Source: Mytilus galloprovincialis (lineage: Eukaryota > Mollusca > Bivalvia > Mytilida > Mytilidae). From it: 64,000 bases of DNA. The stretch's first letter is position 1; each line of letters opens with the position of its first letter. The position numbers and the translations under genes are program-made. The DNA lies in contig NC_134846.1 of NCBI RefSeq assembly GCF_965363235.1, positions 72,824,724 through 72,888,723 on the forward strand. The letters run 5' to 3'. Below the pieces are notes generated by a model that ran no database searches, was not told the DNA's origin, and saw nothing but the letters and a program-made list of their open reading frames with translations. Shown here one piece after another: positions 11,787 through 37,200 of the stretch.

Positions 11787-12452
11787 TTACGTAAAAGTTT
11801 CCTCATCTAATACATTGGCATCATGTGTTATCATCTTACTTCCGTTTAACCTCCAAAACCATTGGGGTCTTGAATTTATTCTCCTGTTGTTTACATCCAT
11901 AATATTAGTTCTCTCTCCGATCACATTGTTCACTTGACACCAGTCTTTATATGCTAATGGATAATACCTCTGTGAAGGATGGAGTGTTGATCTATCACAA
12001 GCTTTCACTATATCCGGCATAAGATCTGTGCCGTATTTGTCCTCACGGTATAATTGAAGACGAATTAAGCTAGACACTGTTGGTTTATTAGCCCTTTCTA
12101 TGTGTATTCTTTGTTCTTCAAATGAATGTTCTTTCGGAATCAATCTAATTTCCGGTTTTTTCTTCGTTTCAGAGCTACGTTGCTCTTTCTGGAACTTCTC
12201 CATCATTTCCCTTCTCTTTCTTTTCTCAATAATATGTCGTATTTCATCGTAGGAAACACGAGGCATACTTAATCTATTAGCTGTTTCTGTCGCCTTCTCA
12301 CATGACACTGTACCGAAAACAGATGGCTGCTTCAAGTTTCTTTCTGTATTTGTTGATTTCACAATGTATTCACTACCTTTAATTAACAAAATTCTTTCCT
12401 TTTTATTCACTTGAGGTAATATTCGTTGTTTTCGACTCATATTGTCATGCAC
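11787..12452 (-). CDS. Intronless PTVSS-family paralogue 3 (unknown function)
   Basis: A 221-codon single-exon frame; the start may be Met1 or Met5. Residues about 44-65 (VFGTVSCEKATETANRLSMPR) and about 109-180 (FEEQR.HIER..KPTVSSLIRLQLYRE ... ACDR ... PSQRYYPLAYKDW) align with the protein at 4637-5275; the last block also matches 293-1108. A charged helix-prone stretch at residues 70-95 (IEKRKRREMMEKFQKEQ) separates the two blocks. There is a 40-residue C-terminal tail not shared with paralogue 2. Function unknown; the family looks like a local duplication with inversion. Confidence 0.68.
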   Translation of the reverse strand: MHDNMSRKQRILPQVNKKERILLIKGSEYIVKSTNTERNLKQPSVFGTVSCEKATETANRLSMPRVSYDEIRHIIEKRKRREMMEKFQKEQRSSETKKKPEIRLIPKEHSFEEQRIHIERANKPTVSSLIRLQLYREDKYGTDLMPDIVKACDRSTLHPSQRYYPLAYKDWCQVNNVIGERTNIMDVNNRRINSRPQWFWRLNGSKMITHDANVLDEETFT

Positions 12453-12956
12453 AAGATCTAAACTTTGTTACTGTTTAAAAAGTGTTGTAAGTAACGCCAA
12501 AACGAAATACAGTTGGTGTATCATTAGATAGATAATTGTCTAATTATTCCAAGGTTGCAATGATTTGATTTATATTTCAATATACAATACATATACTTTG
12601 ATACTCTATATTGATAATTGAGGTTTAATGTGGTCATGTCTTTTTAAAATATTATTTAAAACTATTGTACAATACAATATTGTATAGTGGAAATATTTGA
12701 ACCCAGTAATTTATTTCCGACACGTTAAGTTTAAAATATCAAATTAGAATCGGTAGTTAGATATTTACGTAAAGGATATTTCCTTGCCACTAGACTACTT
12801 GTTTTATGTGCCTTGGGTAAGATAAGGTAAAGATACTATAAATGGCTCATTACAGTTATATTTTTTTTTATATATCTTATACTGTTTTCTAATTGAAAAT
12901 GGAAACTATTGCAATTGATGGAACGGAATACCATGTTTGGGATCAATAGTTCACAT
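12453..12956. other. Intergenic, nothing recognised
   Basis: AT-rich 5' flank of paralogue 3. No promoter element I can defend. Confidence 0.3.
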
Positions 12957-13110
12957 TAGAATAAACTCATCATAGATACCAGGACTAAATTTAGTATATA
13001 CGCCAGACGCGCGTTTCGTCTACAAAAGACTCATCAGTGACGCTCGAATCCAAAAAAGTTAAAAAGGCCAAATAAAGTACGAAGTTGAAGAGCATTGAGG
13101 ACCAAAATTC
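12957..13110 (+). repeat. Dispersed repeat family A copy
   Basis: Most complete copy in the window: 'aataaactcatcatagatac', core 'acgccagacgcgcgtttcg', 'gactcatcagtgacgctcg', ending 'gaagttgaagagcattgagg'. Matches the inverted copy at 3505-3658. Confidence 0.7.
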
Positions 13111-14149
13111 CTAAAAGTTTTGCCAAATACAGCTAAGAATATATATGCCTGAGGTATAAAAGCCTTAGTAAATAAATGAAATAAATCCTTTGTCATCCGA
13201 CACTCCTATGTCGTATATCTAAAGGTCAAATATTTGTCAAAGAAATCCTAATAATTCAAATTCTTAAATCAGTAAATTTTATAGTATTTTTCAGAACTGT
13301 TTTGTCTTAACCATGATTGTTGTGATGATTAGATGTATTAGCCTCTTTTGACATTTGAATCCAAAATAAAAAGATCATAATTTGAAAGCTCGTCGTTTTA
13401 TTTACAATAAATATACTTTTCTTTAGTCCCCCAAACCTCAGTCAGGTATATTACATTCGTTAAAGAAAAAAAGTGTGACGTCCAAAATAAAAGGGTTAAA
13501 GTGATTAATCTGTTGTTTTTGTTGGTGATAAAAACCACTTTCAGTGACCTTGTCCTAATCATTGCAACATGCAGGATGCCGGAATACCCAAAGAAAACAA
13601 CCAACATGATGCAGAAAAATGGGTAATCGTTCTAAAGTAAGAAATTGTGGTACGATAGCATATTACAAAACTATACAATGAATTTCAAATGGCGTGGATG
13701 TAATCAACTATATGCACCGTACAGACTTCGGCAATGAATAAAACAGACCCTTAGCTGTACGACATTTTTTGTCAATAATATCGGAGTCGAACATATCTTG
13801 CCAAAAGCGTGGTTTGATCTCAGAACATCTGCTTAAATAGGTTAGTGATCAGTGTAATTGAATTACACCTTTAACAAAAACTCATACGGTGTTTCTATGA
13901 ATAAGAACGACTGATATTGACACTACACAAGTTTTAGATACTAAGGTTCCAACTCAATCAGGCAAAGTTGACATGTTCTTTTTATGTCATAGTCTCTTTC
14001 GGACAAATGGCTTTCAAATGTTTCTTCCTGTTTATACATCTCTAACTTTCAAATGTTTAGGTTTTAACGTTTTTGGTGAAGGTCCATCCACTCATCTACT
14101 CAATCGAGACATATTCCGTGTTGAACAAGGTTCTTTGACCTATAATGGT
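13111..14149. other. Intergenic, nothing recognised
   Basis: No exon, RNA gene or clear repeat identified. Confidence 0.3.
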
Positions 14150-14225
14150 TTACTTGTTACTAATTGTGACTTTGATGGCAAGTTGTATCATTGGAACTCA
14201 TATCACATCTTCTTATATATATTGT
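14150..14225 (-). repeat. Dispersed repeat family B, short end fragment
   Basis: The end 'tcatatcacatcttctta' with an upstream attgtgactttgatggc-like sequence is the terminal part of family B as seen at 19640-19704. Confidence 0.5.
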
Positions 14226-14254
14226 GAATGTTGTGGCAAAATATTCTAGCTAAG

Positions 14255-14600
14255 ACTACTATAACGGCATCGTAGTCTCAGACGATAAATGTCACACTGC
14301 TGAAACAATAGAATCTACATTATACTAGTGCTTGCAGACATTAAAAGGTACTTGAGACACATTTCTATATATTTTTTTTTAAATAGTCAATCCTTACTTT
14401 GCTATGAAGCAATATACCTGCATCATCTGCGTATGTTGAATGTTCATTGTTCACATTGTTTCTCATCGATATCTTCAAGGAAACACAATCAATATAATAA
14501 AATCTGCTCCAAACTACAAAAAAAATCTGCTCCAAACTACAAAAAGGTTTCGGGTGCCATTATGACTTTGTCGATAGCTAATTGGAACATAATTCTCCAA
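14255..14600 (+). repeat. Dispersed repeat family G copy
   Basis: Shares blocks in the same order with 43505-43830: 'actactataacg', 'cactgctgaaacaa', 'gaaacacaatcaa', 'atgactttgtcgat'. Diverged, so old. Confidence 0.55.
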
Positions 14601-15388
14601 ATTGTAAAATTATGGAGACTGTTAATGTTACTCTCTCTCTCTCTCTCTCTACACCGATTTATCTCCTAAATTTGGGAAGGGAATGATCTAAGATGCCATA
14701 CCATTTTACTACTGCTACCTTTTGAAAAGGGCAAGTGAACAGTTTGATAATTAGAGGCAAACATAATTCAACAAAATTAAAACAAACCATCTATCTTCAC
14801 ATGTTTATTAAAACAAACTAATTTCAAAATGTAAAAATTCATAAAAACAGATTCAACAATGAAAATAACAATAAGGTAGATACCCGATAAAATGCCAGCT
14901 AGAAATATTGAGATAAAGTATAACAAATAAAAATAACAAATGTTAAAAAAAGAAATATTGCAAAAAAAATGAAATATAAGTTATACATTGAAATAAAAAA
15001 AAGGATAATCTATATTGCACTAGAGAATAACTCCAAATTCTAAATAGAAAAGATCTCATGGATATATTCAGAATGAAATTGTACGATATAAATGAAATAA
15101 CTATTATCAGAATCAATGATTATGAAAACGATGATTGATATGTGTGAATAATTTTGATTCTCCTTATGGAAAGTTTCATCTATTGCAATAATGGCAAGAA
15201 AATGCATTAGCATACAGGAATGTTTCCTTATTTAATTACTGTTCTCCTTTCCTTGGCTTGGTCGGAAACAGATACGTGATCAGATGGTCCATTTCTCTCT
15301 CAAGTGAAATACTCTGTTCATGATTATCTCCACCAAAATATGTTCTCTTTAGTCAAGTCACAAAGTATGTTTTAATCGATGTGTATCT
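14601..15388. other. 3' flank of the ABC transporter; CT microsatellite
   Basis: Contains a (TC)n run at about 14630-14650 and otherwise AT-rich sequence. The 3' UTR of the minus-strand transporter gene should lie here. Confidence 0.35.
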
Positions 15389-28062
<12,674 letters not shown>

Positions 28063-28847
28063 GTTAAGATGTACAAGTCTTGATTGCTAGTTTGTTATAT
28101 GCCATGGCTAGAATTTATCAGCTTTTATAAAGGCTGAGGATTATAACAATAGAAATTCAAAATAAACTATAAATTCCCCTTTTCCAACCGACTGACCATG
28201 TGGGAGATACTTAAATGTATACGCGGCTATTTACATTGATCTGTTTACATTGGTGACCCCGTTCATTCCATTTAATATTATCGATTATTAGTTAAGTATA
28301 ATATGGATTCTCCATATATTAATAGACTGTGCTGACATTTTGAACTTTAGAATAATCTTATTATTGTTGAGGTATGTCTGTGTGACGTCAGTAACTCGGA
28401 ATGAAATCAGAGAGAATACCCGTTAAATTTAGTTTTGGTTCAATGAAGGCTGATTTTGTTAATATTTTAAATCTACATGGACATCAAAGGCAGATGCTTA
28501 CTTTAATCATTTGTATTCATTACATTTAAATGTTATTCTTGTATGGTTCAATAGCAATGTTAAAATAATTTCTTTTGAAATAATGATAGTACTAGCCGTT
28601 AGTCCGTAAAAAAGGGGGCTACACACGTCCGAGTGGGTGATAGCATAAAAGATTTCGCAATTCTTGTCTGATATTTATGAAACTCATCAGAGACGCTCGA
28701 ATAAAAATAGTTAGACGGTACAGTCAGCAATGGAACTGAAGAGCATTGCAGTTTATTATCGTTGATATTTAAAAAAAAAATCAACAACACAATTGAAAGA
28801 AATATAGAAATGTGGAACAAAGTTTGGAGGATATTAACAGTTATGGT
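28063..28847. other. 5' flank of the ABC transporter
   Basis: Promoter region by position. Includes a diverged family A fragment near 28672-28750 ('actcatcagagacgctcgaa'). No TATA box or other element I would stand behind. Confidence 0.3.
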
Positions 28848-29385
28848 AACACGATACCGAATGGCATATCTTCCAATTTCCACAATTTTTAGCACACTGG
28901 TACTTTCAATATAGAATTACATCGGAATATGAAATAAAAAATAGTAGTCACCATTTTTATTATTTTTTAGTGTGTTATTTTAATAAGAAAACGTCAATTT
29001 TGGCGACATATTTACTAAGATATATTAGAAAAACTTTTGTGGAAAAATCCCTTTTTTAAACTTATTTTTTTTGTTTTTTTTCCAAAGGTGGCTATGTTTT
29101 TACGGAGAAAGACTAAAAACCTAAAAACTAACATAACATCCAGGATTGTATACTGAATCTAGGCATGTAAGAAATAGATGTGTCACAATCCTTGTTTTTT
29201 TTTTAGATACATTGCTTCAAAGTTGACAAATACGCTTAGAATTTCACAATAACATGTAACGTTGCTGAATACAGAATAACGTTATTTTTAGTCGGGGGTA
29301 CTGAACCAAATATGTAAATGAATCTGAATGGCGCTTGCTATTTTATTTTCATCTATCTTGTCGTAAATTGCTTAATAGATCAATA
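28848..29385 (+). repeat. Dispersed repeat family F copy
   Basis: Starts 'taacacgataccgaatggca' and shares further blocks with 45265-46120 in the same order ('acatccaggattgtatactg' here against 'atccaggattgcatactg' there; 'tattttattttcat' near the end). Confidence 0.65.
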
Positions 29386-30837
29386 TAACATTCGATTGAT
29401 TTAATTTTATTTCGTCATAACTGGGTGCACTTTTAGCTTTTTAAAACTGAATCTCCAACTTCACCCTACCACATAAAACAAAGGTGATGTCACAATGTAT
29501 CCAAGAATGCATAGAATAAAAAGCTTAAAAAGTTGGATTTTTGAAACAGCAATGTTTTATTACAATTTATATTGATTGAATAAGGGATAATTAACGTCCA
29601 GTGGCAAATATTTTTTCAGGACGACACAATTCAATTTGAGATCGTTGTGTCTATAAAAGATAATTTGATGCAGCCGTCTGAGAACGTTAAACAACTTTGT
29701 GGGTTGTGAAAATTGAGAAAATTCAATATACTGATAAAATACACATTCCGTATGCCAGAAACGTGTTGTTTGTGTTTGTAGTTAGTCGGACAAACCCTGC
29801 AAACTGTATGCAAAACTAGATAGAAAAAGTTTAACATTCTGAGAATATACATGCATACACCGTCAATATAGGTAAACAAAAACATGGCGCAAAATTGTAT
29901 AAAATGGCCAACTTGAGCAACTTGTCATAAAATTTAATCTGACAAGATGCGCATCTCTAGTATAAGCACTAATACCGACTTCATAATTCAAAAGTTTAAG
30001 CTTAAAAACTATAGTCCTATGAAATCAGCCGTTTTACATTTGTAACCCCATAAGTGCGGGACTAGGGTTTCTTTTGTACAGGTGAACCACGAATTTGAAT
30101 GTTCAACTAATTACAAATTTAAATAGGCTATATATGCAAATATGGCAAAACCACAAAATCAAATATCCACGATCATGCAAGTATTCCTCAATGCCCGAAA
30201 ATTGATACCCATGAAAATAAATGACTCCACAGTATGCTTCCTGTTATGCCAAGGGAACATAATTATGATAATAATGATGCTCTATTTTATAAATCATTTG
30301 GTGACAACATTTCTTATTGAATAAGCATTTCATAGTGAAATTATAATTGGGAGATACAACAAATGGAAGTTTTAAACGACCTTGATTGGCTATAAGGAAA
30401 CGCTGATATACATGTGACGTTGACTTTAAATGAAAATAACACTTTTTGAATTCAATGCATCCGAAACACTTTTTCTGGATGGTCTTTCACCAAAATGCTC
30501 AAACATAAACACTTGAAAATTTGATATGTTAAGATATATAGAAACATTTAGGACCTAAATGACCAAAAGAGAATGCGATCTAGAAAGAAAAGGGTATCTG
30601 TCAACTTTGCCTGAGGTAGTTGAAACCTTAGTTTCTGAAACTTTCGTAGTATCAATATATGTAGTTCTTTTTCATAGCCCTGTCGTTTCGGTTCCTGTTT
30701 TAGGAGTAATTCAAAAGCACGATGTTGGTACGAATTCCATTTTGTTATAGATTATCATAAAAATAGATACGTAGACTGGTCAGTTCTAAAAATAGAATTA
30801 AAAATAAAAAAAAAAACCAACAAAATTTAGAATATAA
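29386..30837. other. Intergenic, nothing recognised
   Basis: AT-rich flank between the transporter and the transposon. The phrase 'acgtccagtggcaaatattt' near 29594 looks like a mussel repeat fragment. No exon seen. Confidence 0.3.
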
Positions 30838-30846
30838 AAAATTATA
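30838..30846. repeat. Target-site duplication, left
   Basis: The 9 bp aaaattata directly abut the left inverted repeat; the same 9 bp directly abut the right one at 42625-42633. Nine bp is the usual duplication length for MULE transposons. Confidence 0.85.
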
Positions 30847-30905
30847 GGCAGTGGCTATTCGTCCGGCTAGCCGGACAAATAGTCAAAAATGTCTATTCGT
30901 CCGGC
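30847..30905 (+). repeat. Left terminal inverted repeat of the MULE
   Basis: 59 bp, starting GGCAGTGGCTATTCGTCCGG; the reverse complement of 42566-42624 except for bases 1, 3 and 8. Confidence 0.9.
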
Positions 30906-30990
30906 TAGCCGGACAAATAGGCAAAAATGTCTATTCGTCCGGCAAGCCGGACAAATAGCATTTATACGGTATTTTGCTATTTGTCCGGCC
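30855..30990. repeat. 38-bp tandem repeats of a palindrome at the left end
   Basis: A 28-bp near-perfect palindrome (CTATTCGTCCGGCTAGCCGG...AATAG, dyad at CTAG) starts at 30855, 30893 and 30931, that is every 38 bp, with a half site at 30977-30990. Likely transposase binding sites (inference). Confidence 0.85.
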
Positions 30991-31567
30991 AAAGATAGGA
31001 ACAATTTTTATTATGATTCATGAAGTTATGCCTTATTTTTAAGGAGATAAGTAAAGGCTGATAAGTTCGGAGAAATAAAGATTCAAATAAAGTCTAACAT
31101 AGTTTAATGAAAAAGAACACATTGAAAAACCTAGACGGTTGATTTGATCACCTATCGGACTTTTATATTCATATTTATACAGACTGAGCTCGAAAGTCTA
31201 GTTCATGCTCATAACATGTCATGGTAAATTTCTGAAAAGCATGTTAAAGTTACCAATGGAACTAAACAGTACATCTTCTATCAAAATAAACGGAATTTAA
31301 AAATGTGTCAATTTGGCAGGAAAAGAAAATAACGTTATATATATCTAATTTTAAATCTCGGGTGCATGCACTTGCATTTAATTGTCTCAATTAAAAGCTA
31401 CAAACCATTGAATGCAAATGAACTTTCTTCAGAATATACAGCTTAATTGTTATAATATCTATGACTTTTAGGGAAATCGGAACCTCAATTACCTCTCCAA
31501 TTTAATATATCCGCTTGTGTGTTATATGCAAATAAAGATATGTATACACATTGAGCACTCTTGAACA
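30991..31567. other. Non-coding interior of the MULE
   Basis: AT-rich; no exon or repeat copy recognised between the left end and the first nested repeat. Confidence 0.35.
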
Positions 31568-31803
31568 TGTTTAATTTCGCCACTTTTTTCATGTGTCTGT
31601 CTTAGTTAGGAGCCTGTTGTTCAGTGGTTGCCGTTAGTTCATGTCTTCTTCATATTTTTCAAGTTGATGTCAGATATAGCCAACCATACCGTCTGGGTTG
31701 TTCTCATTGTTGAAGGCTGAACGGTTGCCAATAATTGCTGACATTTACTTTAAAACTTTGGTGGACTGTCCTCATTGGCAATCATACCACATCTCCTTAT
31801 TTT
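31568..31803 (-). repeat. Dispersed repeat family B copy nested in the MULE
   Basis: Has 'taggagcctgttgttcagtg', 'gttgaaggctgaacggttgc' and the end 'ggcaatcataccacatctcc'. Inserted in the 3' region downstream of the transposase gene. Confidence 0.65.
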
Positions 31804-32555
31804 TTTTTAATAAAGTTTGAAAGGAATTGAAAGTAAGTGAAACATGACAACATGGGACACTGTATGACTATAGGTGGTAGAGAATATTAACACGTCATGG
31901 GTTTTTTGGTAGTTCAACCCCTTCCGATTCATAACCATTTAATGTTTTATATTCGAAACTTTTCCTCATAAACATAGAGATTTCATCATGTTCATGGTTG
32001 GTGCCTTTGTAGCAATGCCATCCCTTTAGTTTTAATCAATTTTTTCAAAGTTGTTCTAATAAAAGCTTCAATGCCTGGGCCAAATTTGTTTTTGTCTTTA
32101 GACTGACTTATTATATTGGCATGACAAGATAATGTATAGCAGTATCCATGTATGACATATCATATTTATCTTGACCAAAGACAAATATGTTTAAACTAAA
32201 GACGGCACGATCAAAATATTTGATTTGTTTATGTAAGGATTTGTATATAGAGATGTTACAAATTCTTGTTGTAGGCTTTTGATATTTATCGCATGGATGC
32301 TACAACTCAGAACAAAGTGTTCCATGGCATTTAAGATTACCTCTTAACTTGACCTTCAAGTTTAAATAATTTATCTTATGTCCACTCCGAAACCATATTC
32401 TTGCTAGATAAACCAGAAAGAAAGCAGGTCTAAAATGCCTACCAATTCATCTGACAAAGGTCAAATGGGAAACAAATATGATGTCATTCTGATCAGTATT
32501 TTCTAGGAAAAGTGTACATGTATTAACACATAGTATTAAACATACATGTATATGC
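31804..32555. other. Non-coding interior of the MULE
   Basis: Nothing recognised. Confidence 0.3.
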
Positions 32556-32803
32556 CAGGAGCCTCTGGCCTTTGTTAGTCTTGTATTATTTTAATTTTAG
32601 TTTCTTGTGTACATTAGGAAATTAGTATGGCGTTCATTGTCACTGAACTAGTATATATTTGTTTAGGGGCCAGCTGAAGGACACCTCCGGGTGCGGGAAT
32701 TTATCGCTGCATTGAAGACCTGTTGGTGACCTGCTGTTGTTTTTTTTATTTGGTCGGGTTGTTGTCTCTTTGACACATTCCCCATTTCCATTCTCAATTT
32801 TAT
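32556..32803 (+). repeat. Dispersed repeat family C copy nested in the MULE
   Basis: Matches 9739-9985 along its whole length. The minus-strand short open frame over it is a shadow. Confidence 0.7.
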
Positions 32804-33854
32804 ATATATATATGAAAATCTATTAAATGGCCAACTGGAAGTTGGTGTCTGAAAATTTTGAAATGAGGTCAAGGACAATGAACAATAATTTAAAAGCTAT
32901 AAGGCATCTGTATGCAGGATATAAAATGAGGTATCAAAGTCTTATACTTTCTGAAATATACATCTTAAAACAAACAGCTTAAGTTGTTGCCACTTGATAA
33001 GCATCAACTTGTCTCACATAATGTGACTCTACACATGTGAGGCAATACATACATCCAAAAGAAGGATTTTGACAGTTTGGTCCAGATTGGCTCAGTGTAC
33101 ATTTACAATGCACATGACCTATTAATTGTGCTTTATACAGTCACTGATCATATAAAGCTTTGTTTTTGGTGTATATAGTATGCAAACTAGGAACATATGA
33201 AGATCATGGACAGACAAATGGATGTTGGCTCGTTGGCAATTATACCACATCTCCTTATTTTTATATAGATGGACAGAAAGATTCCTATAATACCATAAAA
33301 AAAACTTTGCTTGCAGAGGGAAACCATAACAATTTATTTCAAGACATGTAAATTTATTTTATATGAAGTAGTTAAATTCAAAGAAAATAAAAATACTATC
33401 AATAAAATTAACATCAAATATCATATTAAACAATCATATGTTATAAATAGCAGCATATATAGTATATACATGTATACAAGATCAAATAATAGTAAGAAGT
33501 GATAAAAATACAAATACAAAAAAAATGGAAAGCACAATGTTTTAAATCATTAAGAAGAAACTTATCAATTTTATTGAAAAAGTAGCTATACAATTATGGC
33601 GATACATACTTAATTGGGAAAAAATACAAAGATCCATTGTCATCACAAGCGTCTGCACAAATATTTGGTAAGACAGGCTTTACTAACCATAAATTTCAAA
33701 TGATGTTTTCTAGTAGTATTCATTGTTCTTTACTTTATCAAATAAAAATACTATTGTCTGAACTAAAATGATACCCTTTAAGCAAAAAATGGCAGACATA
33801 ATGAGGAACAATATGATACATGTATATTCTATTGGATATAATTTTGATGAATCT
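32804..33854. other. 3' flank of the transposase gene
   Basis: Holds a short family B end fragment at about 33195-33265 ('ggcaattataccacatctcc'). Otherwise AT-rich, nothing recognised. Confidence 0.35.
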
Positions 33855-33863
33855 TTATTTATT
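33854..33863 (-). promoter_or_regulatory. Overlapping AATAAA poly(A) signals at the stop codon
   Basis: Minus strand reads AATAAATAAA across the last codons and TAA stop of the transposase gene (hexamers at 33858-33863 and 33854-33859). Suggests a very short 3' UTR; not proven. Confidence 0.35.
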
Positions 33864-34222
33864 GATTTGCTTACATTTTTTACAATACCAATGTTTAGCT
33901 TTTGGAACAGTTTTCAAAAATACACATGGCAAGTGGTTCCATCCTAGACATGATGAGCACTTAACAACATTAGTGGTCAAATTCAAATCCATAGTGCATG
34001 AACCACATTTGTGAAATGAGTTTTCTTTGTTTCTCATAACTACACTCATGACATCAATCATTGCTTCTTTTGTAAAAAACTTTTCAACGATTAATAGGTC
34101 TACACTGTCATCAACAAGAGCACTTGAAAAAGCAAGGTCCTGTACTTCATTTTGAAAAACTTTTTCTTTATTCTCAAAAACTGTTTTTCCTTTTTCATCT
34201 CCCAGAATCCACTGTAATATTG
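33855..34222 (-). CDS. Transposase exon 12 (PHD-like finger, stop)
   Basis: Residues 1085-1206: AILQWILGDEKGKTVFE ... FFTKEAM then C1157, C1160, C1173, C1176, H1181, C1184, C1198, C1201 in C4HC3 spacing. Ends KQINK-stop. Confidence 0.87.
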
Positions 34223-37200
34223 CTGTAAAAGAAAATAAAACATGTAATATTTTTTTTTAAATGTCATAGAATATCAAAGCCAATATTCTTTATACATTCA
34301 AGACATACACTTTATTTCATCTAAAACAAAATATTGCTTTTCATAAACAACATGAAATGCTTCAATAGAAAACTGTGACCAGCTCACATTTTCATTTTTC
34401 AAAACTTTAGATAAAAAACATTATTTGGAATATACTTTTAAAGCTTACGTCATTATGAAATTATTTATTACATGTATAGTCACTTGTTGATGTGAGCACA
34501 CATCTATTTTATGAGACTAGCTTTAACCAGAACCATAATCTGTCAAACTACCTTTAACCAAACACTAATCTCATATTGAATAGACATACAAGTACATTTA
34601 AAAAAATAAGTCTAAATATTTTTTTTTTTAAATTACCCTTTCATAATTTGAATTAGAGCAAACATTACCTAATTCTTTTATCCCACTACTTTTCTTGAAG
34701 AAAGGCTGAAGGTGATGTCTCTTTGATTTCTTTGTTATACCAATAACGGTTTTCTCACTGCCTTTTGGTCGTCCTTTCCTGGATAACTTTGGTGGATACT
34801 TTATGTCACTGAGTACTGAAATATTGTGCAACAATTACTATAACATGTGACAATTTGACTTACAAGTGCTTAGACATAATTAGGAATGTGGTATGATGCC
34901 AATGAGACAACTATCTATAATCTAAATGTCACCAATTAATTTTTCAACCAAACATCTTATTTTCAGTCAAAAGGCCACTTCACAATTAGGTTGGTAAATT
35001 GAATATGGGGACAGATTTGTTTCATATTTATAAAATATTATAGCACATAAAAAAACTTCATATCTTCTCCTTTTGGTTAAAATCTTCATAAACAGTTTCT
35101 AGTTTCTTAATGTATGTAAAACTGTATTTATAACCTCTTAACCTAATACACTGTAACTACAGTCTATGATTTAATAATGAGAGGAGAAATAAATTAATGT
35201 TAAGTAAGAGAAGGAAAAGCTAAACAGTTATTTTTGATGGCTCGTGTCAAATTCTTATAAAATTATTACTTACAAGACACATACTTATTTTTGCATTCTT
35301 ACATTACTTACCAATAGGTTCAAAGTTTTCTGTACCATCATCAGATAAACATGTTTTTCTTACGTTCTCTGTATCTACTTCAAGATGTATTCTCTCTAAA
35401 AAAAAAATTCCAGGATTTATATGATGTCTCTTTCTTTAAGATAAAGGTATGTTGAAAATAATTTAAAACACATAAAAACTGAGCTTAATTTTCCCCACAC
35501 ATTGATTTTTCAATTAAAAAAAGTTCATTGTAGTAATCTGTATTTGGTATCATTAATTATTTAACTACATATATTAGAACTCTATGTTTATCAAAAATAA
35601 GTTTATTCATTTTTTTAAGCATTAGCTTGTAATAGACACTCTAAAAATATGAAAAGTGCACAAGTACAAACCTTCTGCAATATCAGTTTCCTTGTATTCC
35701 AGAACAAATGTTATTATATTGTGTATCAAGCTAGCTACATCAGGTGTTTTAAAACTTATTTCTTTGTACGAGTTGCATAGAAATGTAGCAAATATTGTAC
35801 GTTGTTTTTCAGTCAACTTTCTTGTTTTATCTATATAATCTTCCACAGCTGAAACTGGGTTTCCAATTTTTGGTAAAGATTTTTTATGTCCACCTCTGAT
35901 TATGAAGTCTTTAATTTCTTTCTCCATATTTTGTGTTTTGATTAATATTTTCTCAAATTCTTCTTCTGTAAACTTCAACAAATCGTCACCATTTTTTTCA
36001 ACAAGATTTGAGCCATGACTGGAAATTTCATCTATTCTAGGCTTCTTTGTTTGTTTATTTTTCACCCTGTTAGGATTTGAGGTATCACTATTCTTTCTCT
36101 TCATATTTGAATTGGTCTGATTATTCTTTGATGTTTTGCCTAAAAAATAAAAGTCATTAAATTATGGAAGCTCAAACAAACAAATTGTTCACTTTGTAGT
36201 ATTTTTGCATCTACATGCCCATTGTATTTTTTCAGTTTTATAATTTACATTAATTAGTATTAGAACCCCATGAAAAAATATTCATGCTTGGAAGTTTGTC
36301 CTTATACTTGGTTGTGAGGTATATAATAATATATATTCATGAAAGGTTATGTATGAACTAATGTCAATGAGACAGAAACCAACAACAAAAAATACCAGAA
36401 GACAAATCAACAAAATTGTATCATAAATCTTATTATATAAATGCACTGATACAGTAATAGTGAAATGTTTAAAATCTAAAAATAAAGATAACATATAAAA
36501 CAAACTTACCTTCTCCTTTTTTAGAAGATATCAGAGGAGGGGAGTGCTGATCTAAAAAAGTAAAATAATCTCATTTTATGACAAAGAAGCATTCTGTTAC
36601 TGAATAAAAAGTCACTGCTATGATATATGTAAAAGCCAAGACAGAAAGGAGTTCAAAGTGAAGCTTAAGACCAAATATCAATAACTCAAACTAACAAATA
36701 CAAGTAGTATCTACTTGATGGTATATTTCAAACAACTCATCCATGGATGGTAAAAGAAGAAAAAGTATTAGGTAAAGCTCAGAAAAATTTTGCACACTAA
36801 TTTTAAAAAATAAAATTAAAGTTAGACTGGAGACTATGTTTCCTACCTTCTAAGATTCTTATGGTGCTTTCAACAGTTAACCAGCCCTCATATGTGAAAT
36901 ATTGTTTAGCATGGACTTGAGTAGTCAGGTTTAAAATTGATTCTGCATATGGTAGTAAATCTTGCCATATAACTTGAACCTCATCTTCATCGATCTTTGA
37001 TGAACCTCTTTCTGCTCTTATAACTGCAGCTTTGTCTGCTATTTTGAATAAAAAATCTGAAAATATCAAAATTATCTATTAATACAAAAACAATAGAGTT
37101 ATTCAGAATGCATTTATTTTAAAAAACAAAAAATTAAGACTAAGATCAACATGAAAGTAATATTTCATAGGATTTCTATTTTTGATTGTTTTTTATTTGT

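Noticed and set aside
13973..14669. Plus-strand open frames of 84 and 113 codons
   Set aside because: They overlap fragments of dispersed families B and G and show no conserved domain.
32663..32878. Minus-strand 71-codon open frame
   Set aside because: Lies in the family C dispersed repeat; a similar frame occurs in the other copy at 9780-9962.
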